Shown: positions 7,856-17,875, numbered from the stretch's first letter. The stretch: 44,336 bases of DNA from an uncultured Bacteroidales bacterium (GCA_903929315.1 CAIYUC010000121.1:1-44336), one strand, 5' to 3'. The notes: a model not told the origin generated them from the sequence alone. Made by a program: numbers and translations.

Positions 7856-8923
7856 TTACCGTGTACCAACGAAGGAAATTTTATAAAGGCCTGCTTCGAC
7901 CGGATAATCTTCTAAAAACCAGGTCTGGCCGTCATTATTGGTATATAAAATAATCCCTTTACCGATACCGGTAGTATTTGCTCCGACGATCCATACCTTC
8001 TGTGCAGAGCCGTTCGTTGTTATACCAAGAAGGTTATTTCCAGTTACCTGAGGCTTGATCGTATCCCAGTGCACACCGCCGTTGGTTGAATGAAAAAGAC
8101 CGTCATTATTCCCTATCGCCCAAATATCGTTAATATCCTCAGCACAAACTGCATTAATCCTTTTATTTTGATTGGTAAAAGTGATGTACCAATTCAATCC
8201 TCCATTCGTCGTCTTATAGATAAACCCATCCGCTGCTGCATAGAGTGTCGAATCATCGACAGCAAAGATATTGTGAATTTTACCTGGCAGAGTATCCTTT
8301 AATCCCTGGGTTGACCAGGTGATACCTCCATCCGGTGAATGCATGATCACAGCAATAGAATCATTAGGGTTCTTAGTATTGGGTTCTCCTGTGATCCAAA
8401 GATTCTTTGTACCTGAAACGGTGATCGAGGTGAAATTTATCTGAAATATTGAATCGAGTTTAAAACTCCGCCATGTCATTCCCTGATCGGTGGTAGATAA
8501 GATTCTATTATTTTTCCCTGCAGCCCAGATGGTCTGTTTATCAATTACATAAATGGCCATCAGCTCATCATTCGGGATTTGGTCCAGTGTACCAACCCTG
8601 TTCCAGTTTAGACCGCCATCCAATGTTCGTAATATCAATCCAAAACCATTCACCACTCCTCCTACTGCCCAGGCTTCCTGGGAATCCAATGCACTGATAT
8701 CATTAATGTTCACATCCGGATCTAAACTAGGAATTACCTGACGTAACCAGGAGAAGCCATCATTTTGCGTATTCAGGATTGTTCCATATCCACTATACGC
8801 CTGGCCGACTGCCCAGCCGGTATAAGTTCCGGTGCTTCCGGAATCACTTTTCGAACAACCATTGTTCAGTATCATGAAAAATAGTAAAGGAATCCACAAA
8901 AAAAGATGACAGGGCTTTCTCAT
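7856..8923 (-). CDS. YCF48-like beta-propeller lipoprotein
   Basis: This 355-residue protein starts with a lipoprotein signal (FFMILNNGCSKSD, lipid-anchored cysteine C23). The rest is a series of about seven repeats with W-A-x-G cores: GWAVGQAYSG, AWAVGGVVNG, IWAAGKNNR, LWITGEPN, DIWAIGNND and VWIVGANTTG, alternating with DGGLNWNRV, DQGMTWRSF, DGGITWSTQ, NGGLNWYIT, NGGVHWDTI and DGQTWFLED. This is the BNR/sortilin or YCF48-type propeller seen in many envelope proteins of Bacteroidota. It would sit on the periplasmic or outer face of a membrane. No catalytic residues stand out. It is a single gene, convergent with the small membrane protein gene. Confidence 0.85.
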   Translation of the reverse strand: MRKPCHLFLWIPLLFFMILNNGCSKSDSGSTGTYTGWAVGQAYSGYGTILNTQNDGFSWLRQVIPSLDPDVNINDISALDSQEAWAVGGVVNGFGLILRTLDGGLNWNRVGTLDQIPNDELMAIYVIDKQTIWAAGKNNRILSTTDQGMTWRSFKLDSIFQINFTSITVSGTKNLWITGEPNTKNPNDSIAVIMHSPDGGITWSTQGLKDTLPGKIHNIFAVDDSTLYAAADGFIYKTTNGGLNWYITFTNQNKRINAVCAEDINDIWAIGNNDGLFHSTNGGVHWDTIKPQVTGNNLLGITTNGSAQKVWIVGANTTGIGKGIILYTNNDGQTWFLEDYPVEAGLYKISFVGTR

Positions 8924-9167
8924 AAAATGGCAGATTAATTTGCTAAATTACAAATTCTTTCAAAAATACAAACTTATTATTTAACATAATGAAGAATCTT
9001 TCGCCTGGTTACCGTTAATGAATCTTCCCCGAAGCCGGGCGGTATCACTCAAATTATTTATACAGAACCCATATATTTTTAATAAATGGATAACTATTTT
9101 TAGAAATATCTGAAAAATCTGAAATGTTTGATAACTTGCTGCCTGTTTTTTATAACTCAGTTCACCA

Positions 9168-12092
9168 ATGAAATATTTTCCCATGTCAAGAAAACTTTTT
9201 ATCATTTTTTTCATTTTATTGCAAATAATATCAATGAAAACCATTATGGCACAACAGAAGAAAATAACCGGATTTGAGACAGTACCGGATGACATGTTAA
9301 AGGCAAGGATCTATACCCTGGATAATGGTTTGAAAGTGTATCTTACGGTCTATAAAGATGCTCCACGGATCCAGACCTATATTGCAGTTCATGCGGGTAG
9401 TAAAATGGATCCGCATACAACAACAGGACTTGCTCATTATTTTGAGCACATGATGTTCAAAGGAACCCAAACGTTTGGAACGACCGATTGGGATAAAGAG
9501 AAAACCTATATCCGCGCCATTGATTCATCATTTGAAATTTACCGCAATGAAAAAAATGACTCAAGACGCCTGCAGCTTTATAAAGAAATAGACAGCTTGT
9601 CCTATGAAGCTTCCAAACTTGCCATACCAAACGAATATGATAAATTGATGGATGCGATAGGTTCCCAGGGCTCCAATGCAGGAACATCCAATGATTATAC
9701 GATCTACATGGAAAATATCCCTTCAAACCAGATTGAAAACTGGGCCATGATCGAAGTTGACAGGTTTTCACACCCTGTATTACGTCTTTTTCATACTGAA
9801 TTGGAAACTGTATACGAAGAAAAGAACATGTCGCTCACAAATGACTCCCGGAAAGTAAATGAAGCCATTCTTGCCACGCTATTCCCTAATCATCCATATG
9901 GAACCCAGACAACCCTGGGTGAGCCGGAACATTTGAAAAATCCTTCGATGAAAAATATCCGGGAATTCTTTGCAAAATATTATGTTCCGAATAATATGGC
10001 AATCTGTATGTCAGGGGATTTTGATCCGGATCATGTTATTACGATCATCGATAAATATTTTGGAAAAATGACGCCAGTCAAGATTGAACCATTGACCTAT
10101 CAACCATGGAAAAGTCCTGATCAGCCAATCATAAAAGAAATCACAGGTCTTGAAGCGGAAAACATCAGGATTGCTTTCGGTTTTGACATCAAGGCAAACA
10201 GTGATCAGGCGGACCTTTTAACCATGATCGGGACGATCCTTTCTAACGGGAAAGCCGGATTGATAGATCTGAACCTTAATCAAAAGCAAAAAGTACTCAA
10301 TGCCTCTGCCTATACGAATCAAATGGCTGATTATGCGACGATCGTCCTCGCCGGACGTCCGAAATCAGGCCAGTCATTGGAAAATGTCAAAGATCTTCTT
10401 TTAGCACAAATCGGTCAACTGAAGAAGGGAGATTTTCCCGATTGGATGCTGGAAGCAAATGTCAATAACGCAAAACTAAATCTGTTGAAACAGTATGAAT
10501 CCAACCAGGGACGGGCAATGGCCATGGCGAATACTTATCTGAATGATATTCCTTACACAAAATATGTTGAATCTATCCGGAAGATGGAAAAGGTCACAAA
10601 GAAAGAACTCCTTGACTTTATCAACCGGTATTTCGATAACAATTATGTAATCGTCTATAAAAAACAGGGACAACCCGAAGAGGTGACAAAGATCAAAAAA
10701 CCCCCAATCACACCTGTATATATCAACCGTGACTCAGAATCCGCTTTTCTCAGACAGATCCAGTCATCAAAGACCTCTGCAATCCAGCCCGTTTTCCTAA
10801 ACTACAAAAAGGATTTGAAAACATTGATCCTGCCAAAGAACATAAAACTGCTCTATAAGAAAAACATTGAAGACGAAACGTTCAATCTTTGCTTCTACTA
10901 TAACATGGGGAAAAATAATGATAAAACCCTGAATTTTGCGCTAAGTTACCTTCCTTTTCTTGGAACCTCAAAGCATTCTGCCGGGGAGATCAAGCAGGAA
11001 TTTTACAGAATGGCATGTAGTTTCAGCACGAATTCCACGGAAGATGAAACATTCGTTTCTTTAAATGGACTTGACGAAAATCTTGAAAAAGCATTGTCCC
11101 TCCTGGAAGAATTGCTTACTGATCCCCAACCCGATACAGCATCTTTGCAGAAACTTGTTGCAAATACTTTGAAATCCAGGAAAGATGCAAAATCCAGCCA
11201 GCAGGAAATCTTTAATGCACTGGTGAGCTATGGAATTTATGGTTCCCGTTCCCCGGTTAAAAATATCCTTTCTGAAATGGAACTCAGGAATTTATCAGCC
11301 AATCAGCTTATCGAAAAGATCAGTGAGCTAAAAGGCATTCAACATAAAATTTTATACTATGGTACTGCCTCTCCGGAAAACATAAAGACTCTTCTCTCGA
11401 AATACCATCAAGTCCCGGATCAACTGAAAGAAGTTCCACAATCATCGGTGTTCACTGAACTTACAACTGAAAAGAATAAAGTACTTTTTGTCCATTATGA
11501 CGCAAAGCAATCAAGATTACAGACCCTTATCAAAGAAGGCAAATTTGATCCGACCCTGGCGCCATCTGTTATACTGTTCAACAATTATTTTGGAAGTAAT
11601 ATCGTATTCCAGGAATTACGTGAAAAAAGAGCATTAGCTTATACCGCATATTCCCGCTACCAGGAACCAACTGATCTCACGAAATCTTATCTTGCCATTG
11701 GTTATATCGCTACCCAGAATGATAAAATGATGGATGCACTGATGGCCTTTGATGAGCTATATAACACGATGCCCTTAGCAGATATCACTTTCAATGTCTC
11801 GAAAAAATCTGTCCTGAACAGAATCTGCTCGGAAAGAATCACAAAAATGAACGTGATATGGAACTTTCTGAATGCCAATAAGCTGGGATTAAATTATGAC
11901 ATAAGGAAAGAAATATATGATAAAGTTCCGGGAATGACATTGACTGATGTAAAAGCCTTTAACAATAAATTTCTTAAGGAAAGGACCAAAACCTACCTTG
12001 TTCTAGGAAAAGAATCTGAGACAGATTTTAAAGGATTGGAAAATTTAGGCCCAGTCACCCGGCTTTCATTGGAAGAGATTTTTGGATATTAA
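9168..12092 (+). CDS. M16 family zinc peptidase, two-domain (pitrilysin/insulinase type)
   Basis: This 974-residue protein has a signal peptide (SRKLFIIFFILLQII, cut near MAQQ), so it acts in the periplasm or outer envelope. The first M16 half carries the inverted zinc motif HYFEH (H90, E93, H94) in GLAHYFEHMMFKG, and the third-ligand region ELETVYEEKNM at 211-221. The second half, from about residue 545, keeps the fold (NNYFGSNIVFQELREKRALAY near 800) but lacks HxxEH, as expected for the inactive half of the clam-shell. Such enzymes degrade peptides that fit inside the closed chamber. ATG at 9168 is used; ATG at 9183 (MSRKLF) is an equally good start for the signal peptide. No partner gene is adjacent. 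Confidence 0.93.
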   Translation: MKYFPMSRKLFIIFFILLQIISMKTIMAQQKKITGFETVPDDMLKARIYTLDNGLKVYLTVYKDAPRIQTYIAVHAGSKMDPHTTTGLAHYFEHMMFKGTQTFGTTDWDKEKTYIRAIDSSFEIYRNEKNDSRRLQLYKEIDSLSYEASKLAIPNEYDKLMDAIGSQGSNAGTSNDYTIYMENIPSNQIENWAMIEVDRFSHPVLRLFHTELETVYEEKNMSLTNDSRKVNEAILATLFPNHPYGTQTTLGEPEHLKNPSMKNIREFFAKYYVPNNMAICMSGDFDPDHVITIIDKYFGKMTPVKIEPLTYQPWKSPDQPIIKEITGLEAENIRIAFGFDIKANSDQADLLTMIGTILSNGKAGLIDLNLNQKQKVLNASAYTNQMADYATIVLAGRPKSGQSLENVKDLLLAQIGQLKKGDFPDWMLEANVNNAKLNLLKQYESNQGRAMAMANTYLNDIPYTKYVESIRKMEKVTKKELLDFINRYFDNNYVIVYKKQGQPEEVTKIKKPPITPVYINRDSESAFLRQIQSSKTSAIQPVFLNYKKDLKTLILPKNIKLLYKKNIEDETFNLCFYYNMGKNNDKTLNFALSYLPFLGTSKHSAGEIKQEFYRMACSFSTNSTEDETFVSLNGLDENLEKALSLLEELLTDPQPDTASLQKLVANTLKSRKDAKSSQQEIFNALVSYGIYGSRSPVKNILSEMELRNLSANQLIEKISELKGIQHKILYYGTASPENIKTLLSKYHQVPDQLKEVPQSSVFTELTTEKNKVLFVHYDAKQSRLQTLIKEGKFDPTLAPSVILFNNYFGSNIVFQELREKRALAYTAYSRYQEPTDLTKSYLAIGYIATQNDKMMDALMAFDELYNTMPLADITFNVSKKSVLNRICSERITKMNVIWNFLNANKLGLNYDIRKEIYDKVPGMTLTDVKAFNNKFLKERTKTYLVLGKESETDFKGLENLGPVTRLSLEEIFGY

Positions 12093-12117
12093 AACGGTAA
12101 AAAGTATGATCTCCCTA

Positions 12118-12147
12118 TTGACTTCCGGAATTTATATCGTATATTTC
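12118..12147 (+). promoter_or_regulatory. Promoter of the coiled-coil membrane protein gene
   Basis: TTG (12118-12120), a 19-base spacer and TATATTTC (12140-12147), 24 bases before the ATG. The extended string TATATTTCGGGCAT is identical to the one before the T9SS gene at 2057-3739. Confidence 0.6.
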
Positions 12148-12170
12148 GGGCATAAATTTAATCCAAAGCC

Positions 12171-12959
12171 ATGAAAAAACTTTTATTCTTTACCATCCTT
12201 GTGTTCCTGTTTGCCACGGCAGGAGCACAAACCACGGATTATCTTCAGAAGAAGGAATTCCAGATTGAAAAGAAAAAAATCTATGACAACATCGATGCGG
12301 CAAAAAAACCGGCATCCGAAGTAAAGAAAATTGTCAACCGGCAAAGTCTTAAAATTGACAGCCTGAGCAATCTCATTAAAACCTTCGGGGTTCAAAACGC
12401 CCGTTACGCCGATTCCATAAATAAAATGTCGGTAACCGTCTCTTCTCTTAATGATCAGGTAAAAATCAACCACGATAAGATGAGGAGGCGTTTTGGACAT
12501 GTGTTGATCATGCTTGCTATTCTTCTCATTCTGATTCTGGGCACATTTATTTTTCTGTGGAGAAAAATACAGGGGAATTTTGCAACATTGAATGACCATG
12601 GAGAAAGGGTCAACGCAAAACTTGACCGTGAAATCGGGGCGCTCCGGCTTGAATTAATCGACGCCCTTGCGAAAATGAATGCAATATCTGATGAATTGTA
12701 TCAAAAAATATCCAGCCGTTTTGATCATTTTGAAGCGGAACATGCACAAATTCATCAGAAAATGCAGGAAAACAATTCTTCATTGAAGGAACAAATCCAG
12801 GTTATCAGGGAATCCGCTGAAGAAAAGTTTCAGAATTTCAAATCCGCTTTAGCAGCAAAAGGCGATGAATTTCTGTCTCAGACAAAAGCCTTAAAATCGC
12901 AGGTGGATAAGGATATCCAGACGCTTACTTCAGAATTGAAAAAGATAAAGCCTGCTTAA
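12171..12959 (+). CDS. Membrane-anchored coiled-coil protein of unknown function
   Basis: This 262-residue protein has a signal peptide (KKLLFFTILVFLFATAGAQ), a polar region at 20-105 rich in K and E, one membrane helix at about 109-131 (FGHVLIMLAILLILILGTFIF), and a long C-terminal segment (135-262) with heptad-like spacing typical of coiled coil (for example LKSQVDKDIQTLTSELKKIK). The first 85 residues after the signal would lie outside the inner membrane and the coiled coil in the cytoplasm. I do not recognise a family. It ends 10 bases from the convergent SPFH gene. Confidence 0.75.
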   Translation: MKKLLFFTILVFLFATAGAQTTDYLQKKEFQIEKKKIYDNIDAAKKPASEVKKIVNRQSLKIDSLSNLIKTFGVQNARYADSINKMSVTVSSLNDQVKINHDKMRRRFGHVLIMLAILLILILGTFIFLWRKIQGNFATLNDHGERVNAKLDREIGALRLELIDALAKMNAISDELYQKISSRFDHFEAEHAQIHQKMQENNSSLKEQIQVIRESAEEKFQNFKSALAAKGDEFLSQTKALKSQVDKDIQTLTSELKKIKPA

Positions 12960-12968
12960 AATCAGGTT

Positions 12969-13871
12969 CTATTTAGGCTGGGTAGTATCGATGGGGGCTT
13001 GCACTACCGTTTTTTGTTTTATCGGAATGATCCCTGCCATTTCTCCAAGTACATTCACAAGGTCAGATCCAATAGGTACAACGATCTTGGCATTTTCTTT
13101 TAATGAGGTTTCAAGCGCCTGTATCCTCCTCAATAATTGAGCATTGCCAATAAAAAACTTTTCGGCTGCTTCGTTTACCAGCTGAATTGCCTGTGCTTCA
13201 CCTTCGGCCCGTAGGATGGCAGCCTGTTTTATCCCTTCCGCTTTTCGGATCTCAGCACGTTTTTCACCATCGGCCCTGGTTTCTGTAGCAGTGGCGAAAT
13301 CGATGGCGGCGATTTTTTCGTTTTCTGCTTTAACGATCTTGTTCATCGTTTCCTGAACATCCTTGGGTGGATCGATCTCTTTCAACTCGGTCCTCACGAT
13401 CTCTATTCCCCAGTTTGCAGTCTCCACCAACAATGTGCCATGGAGTTCCTTGTTGATCTTTCCCCTTTCGCTATTTGCAGACTTTAATGTCATGGTGCCG
13501 ATAATATTCCTTAATGTTGTTCTGGCAAGATTAACGATCTGGTACTCAATACTGTTAACATTGTATTGAGAATTTTTAACACTTTGTTCATCCGGTTTGA
13601 TCTTAAAGTAAACCTGGGCATCAACGCGTGCATTCAGATTATCATTAGTGATGATCTCCTGCGGTTCAGCATTGATCATTTTTTCCGTTATATTGATTTT
13701 ATACATGTTGTCAATAAACGGAATAATCCAGTTAAATCCCGCATTAGCAAAACGGTAATATTTCCCAAGCCGTTCCACAAGACCACGGGAAGTAGGCCTG
13801 ATAATACGTATCCCGGAAAAGAAAAAGAATACAACAATAAGTACGATGGTAAGAACAATTGCGTTATCCAT
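12969..13871 (-). CDS. SPFH/band-7 (stomatin/QmcA-like) membrane protein
   Basis: This 300-residue protein has an N-terminal membrane helix (IVLTIVLIVVFFFFSGIRII, 5-24) followed by the SPFH domain: RPTSRGLVERLGKYYRFA, GFNWIIPFIDNMYKINITE, NLNARVDAQVYFKIKP and RTTLRNIIGTMTL. An alanine/glutamate-rich helix (AAIDFATATETRADGEKRAE, 191-210, onward to EAAEKFF) is the usual oligomerisation coil. Family members form large membrane rings and affect protease access and membrane microdomains. The NfeD partner that often sits beside stomatin-like genes is absent here. The C-terminus is short and hydrophilic. Confidence 0.9.
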   Translation of the reverse strand: MDNAIVLTIVLIVVFFFFSGIRIIRPTSRGLVERLGKYYRFANAGFNWIIPFIDNMYKINITEKMINAEPQEIITNDNLNARVDAQVYFKIKPDEQSVKNSQYNVNSIEYQIVNLARTTLRNIIGTMTLKSANSERGKINKELHGTLLVETANWGIEIVRTELKEIDPPKDVQETMNKIVKAENEKIAAIDFATATETRADGEKRAEIRKAEGIKQAAILRAEGEAQAIQLVNEAAEKFFIGNAQLLRRIQALETSLKENAKIVVPIGSDLVNVLGEMAGIIPIKQKTVVQAPIDTTQPK

Positions 13872-13981
13872 AATTAAACAGTTTAAGGTTTGACAATAAG
13901 AATCTGAAAGTAAAAAATAACTTTATTGACAAATATACTTCAATTATTTCATTTTGAACCAAAAAAAGAAAGGTATAATCG

Positions 13982-14974
13982 ATGAAAAAAATAATTTCGG
14001 ACCCTGCGGAATTAATGGAAATGGCCAATGCTTTCCGTATCAGCAGGGTCATTTTGACAGGATATGAACTGGGGATATTCAGTATATTGCAAGAGGCCAG
14101 GACTTCCTCTGAAATAGCGGGAAAATCGGGTACAGATCCCAGGGCAACTGACCGCCTGCTTAATGCCCTTGTTGCGATCGGGTTGGTTGAAAAAAATAAG
14201 GATAAGTTTTCAAACACAACCTTTTCATCAAAATTCCTGGTCAGGGAAAACCCTGGTTTTTTAGGTGGCCTCGGGCATATGTTGAATATCTGGAAAACCT
14301 GGAGCACACTTACTGAATCAGTACGTACAGGAAAATCTATAGCGATCGAAAACTCGATCGAAGACCGGGGAAATGAATGGCGTGAGGCCTTTATTGCTGC
14401 GATGCATGCGCGGGCGCCACAGCAAGCCAAAGAAGTTGCCTCCCTCCTTGATCTATCAAAAACAACACGTATCCTGGACATCGGAGGCGGTTCAGGAGCC
14501 TTTTCCTTTGAATTCATCCGGAAAAATAAAAAGATTAAAGCGGTAGTTTTCGATTTGCCAACCATTGTTCCTATCACACAGGGGTACATCGATCGCGAAG
14601 GATTTTCAGGTTCAGTAACGACCATGGCGGGTGATTACCTGAAAGATGGATTCGGGAAAGGATACAATTTTATTTTTCTGTCAGCCGTAATTCATATTAA
14701 TTCCCCTGATGAAAACAGGTCCCTCATCAGAAGATGCAATGCAGCGCTTGATAAGGGAGGTCAGTTGGTGATCCTGGATCACATCATGAATGACGACAGG
14801 ACCGAGCCGAAAGCCGGAGCGATCTTTGCATTGAACATGTTGGTGGGAACTGAAAAGGGTGATACCTATACCGAATCTGAGATTGAAACATGGATGAGGG
14901 ACGCAGGACTAAAAGAAATACGAAGAGCAGATTCGACACAGGGTACGAGCCTGATGATCGGGATTAAAGGTTAG
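13982..14974 (+). CDS. SAM-dependent O-methyltransferase (acetylserotonin/caffeate OMT type)
   Basis: This 330-residue protein has an N-terminal winged-helix dimerisation domain (ANAFRISRVILTGYELGIFS, TSSEIAGKSGTDPRATDRLL, 10-90) and a Rossmann methyltransferase domain from about 155. SAM motif I is ILDIGGGSGAFSF (164-176). Later motifs include VVFDLPTIVP, MAGDYLKDGFGKGYNFIFLSAV, and the methyl-transfer region DKGGQLVILDHIMNDD. This is the Methyltransf_2 architecture used on small phenolic, polyketide or quinone-like substrates. The substrate cannot be read from the sequence. The next gene (15018) is a second methyltransferase on the same strand 43 bases on, so the two may be cotranscribed. 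Confidence 0.87.
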   Translation: MKKIISDPAELMEMANAFRISRVILTGYELGIFSILQEARTSSEIAGKSGTDPRATDRLLNALVAIGLVEKNKDKFSNTTFSSKFLVRENPGFLGGLGHMLNIWKTWSTLTESVRTGKSIAIENSIEDRGNEWREAFIAAMHARAPQQAKEVASLLDLSKTTRILDIGGGSGAFSFEFIRKNKKIKAVVFDLPTIVPITQGYIDREGFSGSVTTMAGDYLKDGFGKGYNFIFLSAVIHINSPDENRSLIRRCNAALDKGGQLVILDHIMNDDRTEPKAGAIFALNMLVGTEKGDTYTESEIETWMRDAGLKEIRRADSTQGTSLMIGIKG

Positions 14975-15017
14975 CAAAAGCACTGAAGACAGTAATCAGG
15001 GGTCAGAAATCATCGGG

Positions 15018-15716
15018 ATGAATTCAATATTACAAACTCTTCTCAGTTATATCTGGGGTTTCAGGATATGTACACTGCATTCTGCATTAAATGGAAAACT
15101 GGAGGTCTGGTACATTTCTGGAAAGTATAGGCTCGATTCGGAAAAGGCCAATTATTCTTTTGGTTCTCTCCACCGGTTGTTTCAAAAGGTTTTCAGGGAA
15201 ATCAATCTTACCGTAAGGAATCCGGAAAGTCTTTTGCTTTTAGGACTTGGCGCAGGAAGTATCGTTTCTGTGTTAAGGGATGAATTGAATATGACGACAA
15301 GGATTATCGGTGTGGAGCATGATGATCGGATTATTCAATTAGCAAGGGAGTATTTCGGTATCGACCGGTACACCGGCCTGACGATCGTTCATGAGGATGC
15401 TGCGGTTTTCGTTGGTACGAATGATCAGAAATTTGATTGCCTTGTCATCGATCTTTTTCACGACCGCGATGTTCCTGAAAAGTTCATTCAGCGATCTTTC
15501 CTGGATCATTGTTTTCAACATTTGTCTGAAAATGGGATCCTGATCTTTAACTACATTGCTGCCACAAAAATGCAAAGGAAAGGATTTGAGGAGCTGAAGG
15601 GGAACTTCATAGCCCTGGGTATGGAATTCAGAGTATTGGAACTGCTGGGTGAGAATAAAGTGATTGTAACAAAGGGGCTTGTTACTTCCCATCCTTCTTC
15701 TCAGCCAGGCTCTTAA
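15018..15716 (+). CDS. Spermidine synthase-like SAM-binding protein
   Basis: This 232-residue protein has the Rossmann core of the spermidine synthase superfamily: ESLLLLGLGAGSIVSVLRDE (SAM/dcSAM-binding glycine loop), RIIGVEHDDRIIQLAREYFG (acidic end of strand 2) and KFDCLVIDLFHDRDVPEKF. The true spermidine synthase G-G-G-[DE]-G loop is replaced by GLGAGS, and the catalytic D-S-S-D-P pattern is missing (DLFHDRDVP instead), so polyamine synthesis is unlikely; a methyltransferase-like role is more plausible. The 3' end overlaps the convergent gene by 35 bases. Confidence 0.72.
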   Translation: MNSILQTLLSYIWGFRICTLHSALNGKLEVWYISGKYRLDSEKANYSFGSLHRLFQKVFREINLTVRNPESLLLLGLGAGSIVSVLRDELNMTTRIIGVEHDDRIIQLAREYFGIDRYTGLTIVHEDAAVFVGTNDQKFDCLVIDLFHDRDVPEKFIQRSFLDHCFQHLSENGILIFNYIAATKMQRKGFEELKGNFIALGMEFRVLELLGENKVIVTKGLVTSHPSSQPGS

Positions 15717-17700
15717 GGAATGCAGGATCCACGTCAACTCCCATTGATTTTGCCTTCTCGGTATAATAGCGTGCGTTGGAAAAGTCTTTCTGATCTGCAT
15801 AAACGATCGCAAGATCGAAATATGCCACAGCCTGTTTTGCATTGAGTTCTATGGTTCTAATAAAATCGCCGATGGCTTCAGGGTAATGTTTTAACCGGTG
15901 ATGGCAAACGCCGCGATTCAGGTAAAAATCATCGTTATCAGGCTGCAGGCTGATCAGGAAATTATAATAATCAATGGCTTTGGTATATTGTTCTGCCTGG
16001 ATCAGCGTGAAAGCTAGATTCCTTGTGATATTGAACCTGTCAGCATCATCGCGGCTCAGGGAAAGAGCTTTTGTATAATCATCAATGGCCTTCGGGTAAT
16101 CTTTAAGAAACCTATAGGAAATCCCTCTGTTCATATAAGTAATGGCGGATGTTCCATTCATTTCAATGGATTTTGTAAGGGCTTTTACCGATTTGTCATA
16201 TTCCCCTAATAATCCGTGAATCCGACCGAGACCATCCCATGCATTTCCATTATCCGGACCAAAGTGAACAGCTCTTTCGTAATCTTCCCTGGCTGCTTCC
16301 AGGTTTTTCTTTTTCTCAAAGGCCTCTCCCCGGTTAACATAAGCTGACACGGCCGTCGGATACTGCCGGATTACATAGGTCCATAAACTTACAGGATCCT
16401 TCCAGACGAGATTCCATTGATACGTAAGGATTTCTAAGGTAGATAAAGAGAGAAAAAGGATGAAAGCAGCGACATACTTAAGGAAATTAAGAGATCCCAA
16501 CTTTTTCCTCATGAAATAATCGAAGTACCATGCGACAATGTAGAACAACCCGATATAGGCCATGTAGGTATATCTTTCGGAGATAATGACACTACCGATG
16601 CTGATGACCTGTAACACCAGAATGACAGAAAAAAAGTAAAACATTATCCCGAAAGTGATGACCCGGGTGTATTTATACGAAAGGACCATCAGCCCGGTAA
16701 TGGCAAAGACAATAATGGGGCAGATATAAAAAATGGCCGGGAGGTACCCCGAAGAATTCAATGCCGGATACGGGTAATAAACCGACTGGTTCAAAGGAAC
16801 AACCAGTTTGTAGATGTACATGACGAAACCATAGCAGACGAAGAGCACACGGTGAATGACCGAAATACTTGAGAATGCCGAGATGGAGGTCCTGGATTGT
16901 ATAACATAGGTGATCACACCAAAGATAAGAGATAAAACAAGGAGTGGGATTTTTTCAAAGATAGATCGTTTTGTAAACATTCGCTGATGGTAAAAATCAA
17001 TCAACAGCAGAATTAATGGAAAGATGACGGCCGCAGGCTTCGAGAATAGCGACATCAGGAAGAATAATACAACCATTAGAAAATGGAGTATTCTCTTTGA
17101 GTCGAGGTAGCGCAAATAGGTGATCAGACCGAGCATGAAGAAAAATGTATAAAGAACATCCTTCCTCTCGGTAATCCAGGCTACCGATTCCACATGGAGC
17201 GGGTGGATCCCGAACAGTAATGACGTAATAGCAGCAATCAGAATGTTTCGTTTTGTCAGGAGGAAGATAAAAGCAAAAACCAAAATTACATTCAGCAGGT
17301 GCAAAATAAGATTGACGCGGTGAAATATGCTGGCATCACTTTCCAGGTTCACATCGCCACCATTCCCTTTTGAAAGATGATAATCAATGGCAAGGGAAAT
17401 CATGGTAAGCGGATGATAATTCCGGGCCGATTGGTGGGTAAATAAATACGATACTGTTTTCAGATCAAGCGAGTGAATATTGGTATTATAGAGAACATAA
17501 TCAGGATCGTCCCACACCGTAAAACCTGAATCGAGGGTTGACCTGTAAGGAATCCAGGTAACAAACAGGATCCCGATCAAAGTAACTGCGATCACTATTT
17601 TGTTTTCTCGTAATAGAGCAGTTCTTTGTGTTGCAACCGGCAACTTCCTGCCGTAAGGTTTTGACTTCTGCTCAGGTCTTTTATTGGATTTTTTTGCCAT
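15682..17700 (-). CDS. TMTC-like multi-membrane protein with C-terminal TPR repeats
   Basis: This 672-residue protein has a cytoplasmic basic N-terminus and roughly ten membrane helices (about 35-430). The first loop carries WDDPDYVLYN (D64, D65), like the acidic pair of GT-C glycosyltransferases. The motif GIHPLHVESVAWITERKDVL matches the HP-H-E-VA signature of the TMTC O-mannosyltransferase family. Residues about 455-670 are six TPR units (for example AYVNRGEAFEKKKNLEAARE, AITYMNRGISYRFLKDYPKA). A role as a protein O-glycosyltransferase or a glycan-handling envelope protein is inferred. A diverged paralogue with the same plan is at 24716-26836. Confidence 0.82.
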   Translation of the reverse strand: MAKKSNKRPEQKSKPYGRKLPVATQRTALLRENKIVIAVTLIGILFVTWIPYRSTLDSGFTVWDDPDYVLYNTNIHSLDLKTVSYLFTHQSARNYHPLTMISLAIDYHLSKGNGGDVNLESDASIFHRVNLILHLLNVILVFAFIFLLTKRNILIAAITSLLFGIHPLHVESVAWITERKDVLYTFFFMLGLITYLRYLDSKRILHFLMVVLFFLMSLFSKPAAVIFPLILLLIDFYHQRMFTKRSIFEKIPLLVLSLIFGVITYVIQSRTSISAFSSISVIHRVLFVCYGFVMYIYKLVVPLNQSVYYPYPALNSSGYLPAIFYICPIIVFAITGLMVLSYKYTRVITFGIMFYFFSVILVLQVISIGSVIISERYTYMAYIGLFYIVAWYFDYFMRKKLGSLNFLKYVAAFILFLSLSTLEILTYQWNLVWKDPVSLWTYVIRQYPTAVSAYVNRGEAFEKKKNLEAAREDYERAVHFGPDNGNAWDGLGRIHGLLGEYDKSVKALTKSIEMNGTSAITYMNRGISYRFLKDYPKAIDDYTKALSLSRDDADRFNITRNLAFTLIQAEQYTKAIDYYNFLISLQPDNDDFYLNRGVCHHRLKHYPEAIGDFIRTIELNAKQAVAYFDLAIVYADQKDFSNARYYTEKAKSMGVDVDPAFLKSLAEKKDGK

Positions 17701-17875
17701 TATAATTCTATCCTTTTTTCAGAGTAAAATGCCAAAATAAGTAGCCTGGCTACCTGTATTAATTAAAGTCATTAACTTATCCGTATTTTCTTCCTTCCTT
17801 AAGTTGTTTACAAATGTACTTTTTAAACCATTGGATTTACTCTTCAAACAAATTGTTTCATTCACATTTTCTTAA

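Noticed and set aside
12183-12599. A 138-codon minus-strand frame
   Set aside because: Antisense to the coiled-coil membrane protein gene, whose signal peptide, promoter and heptads are clear.
13864-14625. A 253-codon open frame on the minus strand
   Set aside because: It lies antisense to the well-supported O-methyltransferase, has no recognisable domain and an arginine/serine-rich composition typical of shadow frames.
15018-15716. Functional spermidine synthase
   Set aside because: The glycine loop and catalytic acidic motif depart from true spermidine synthases.
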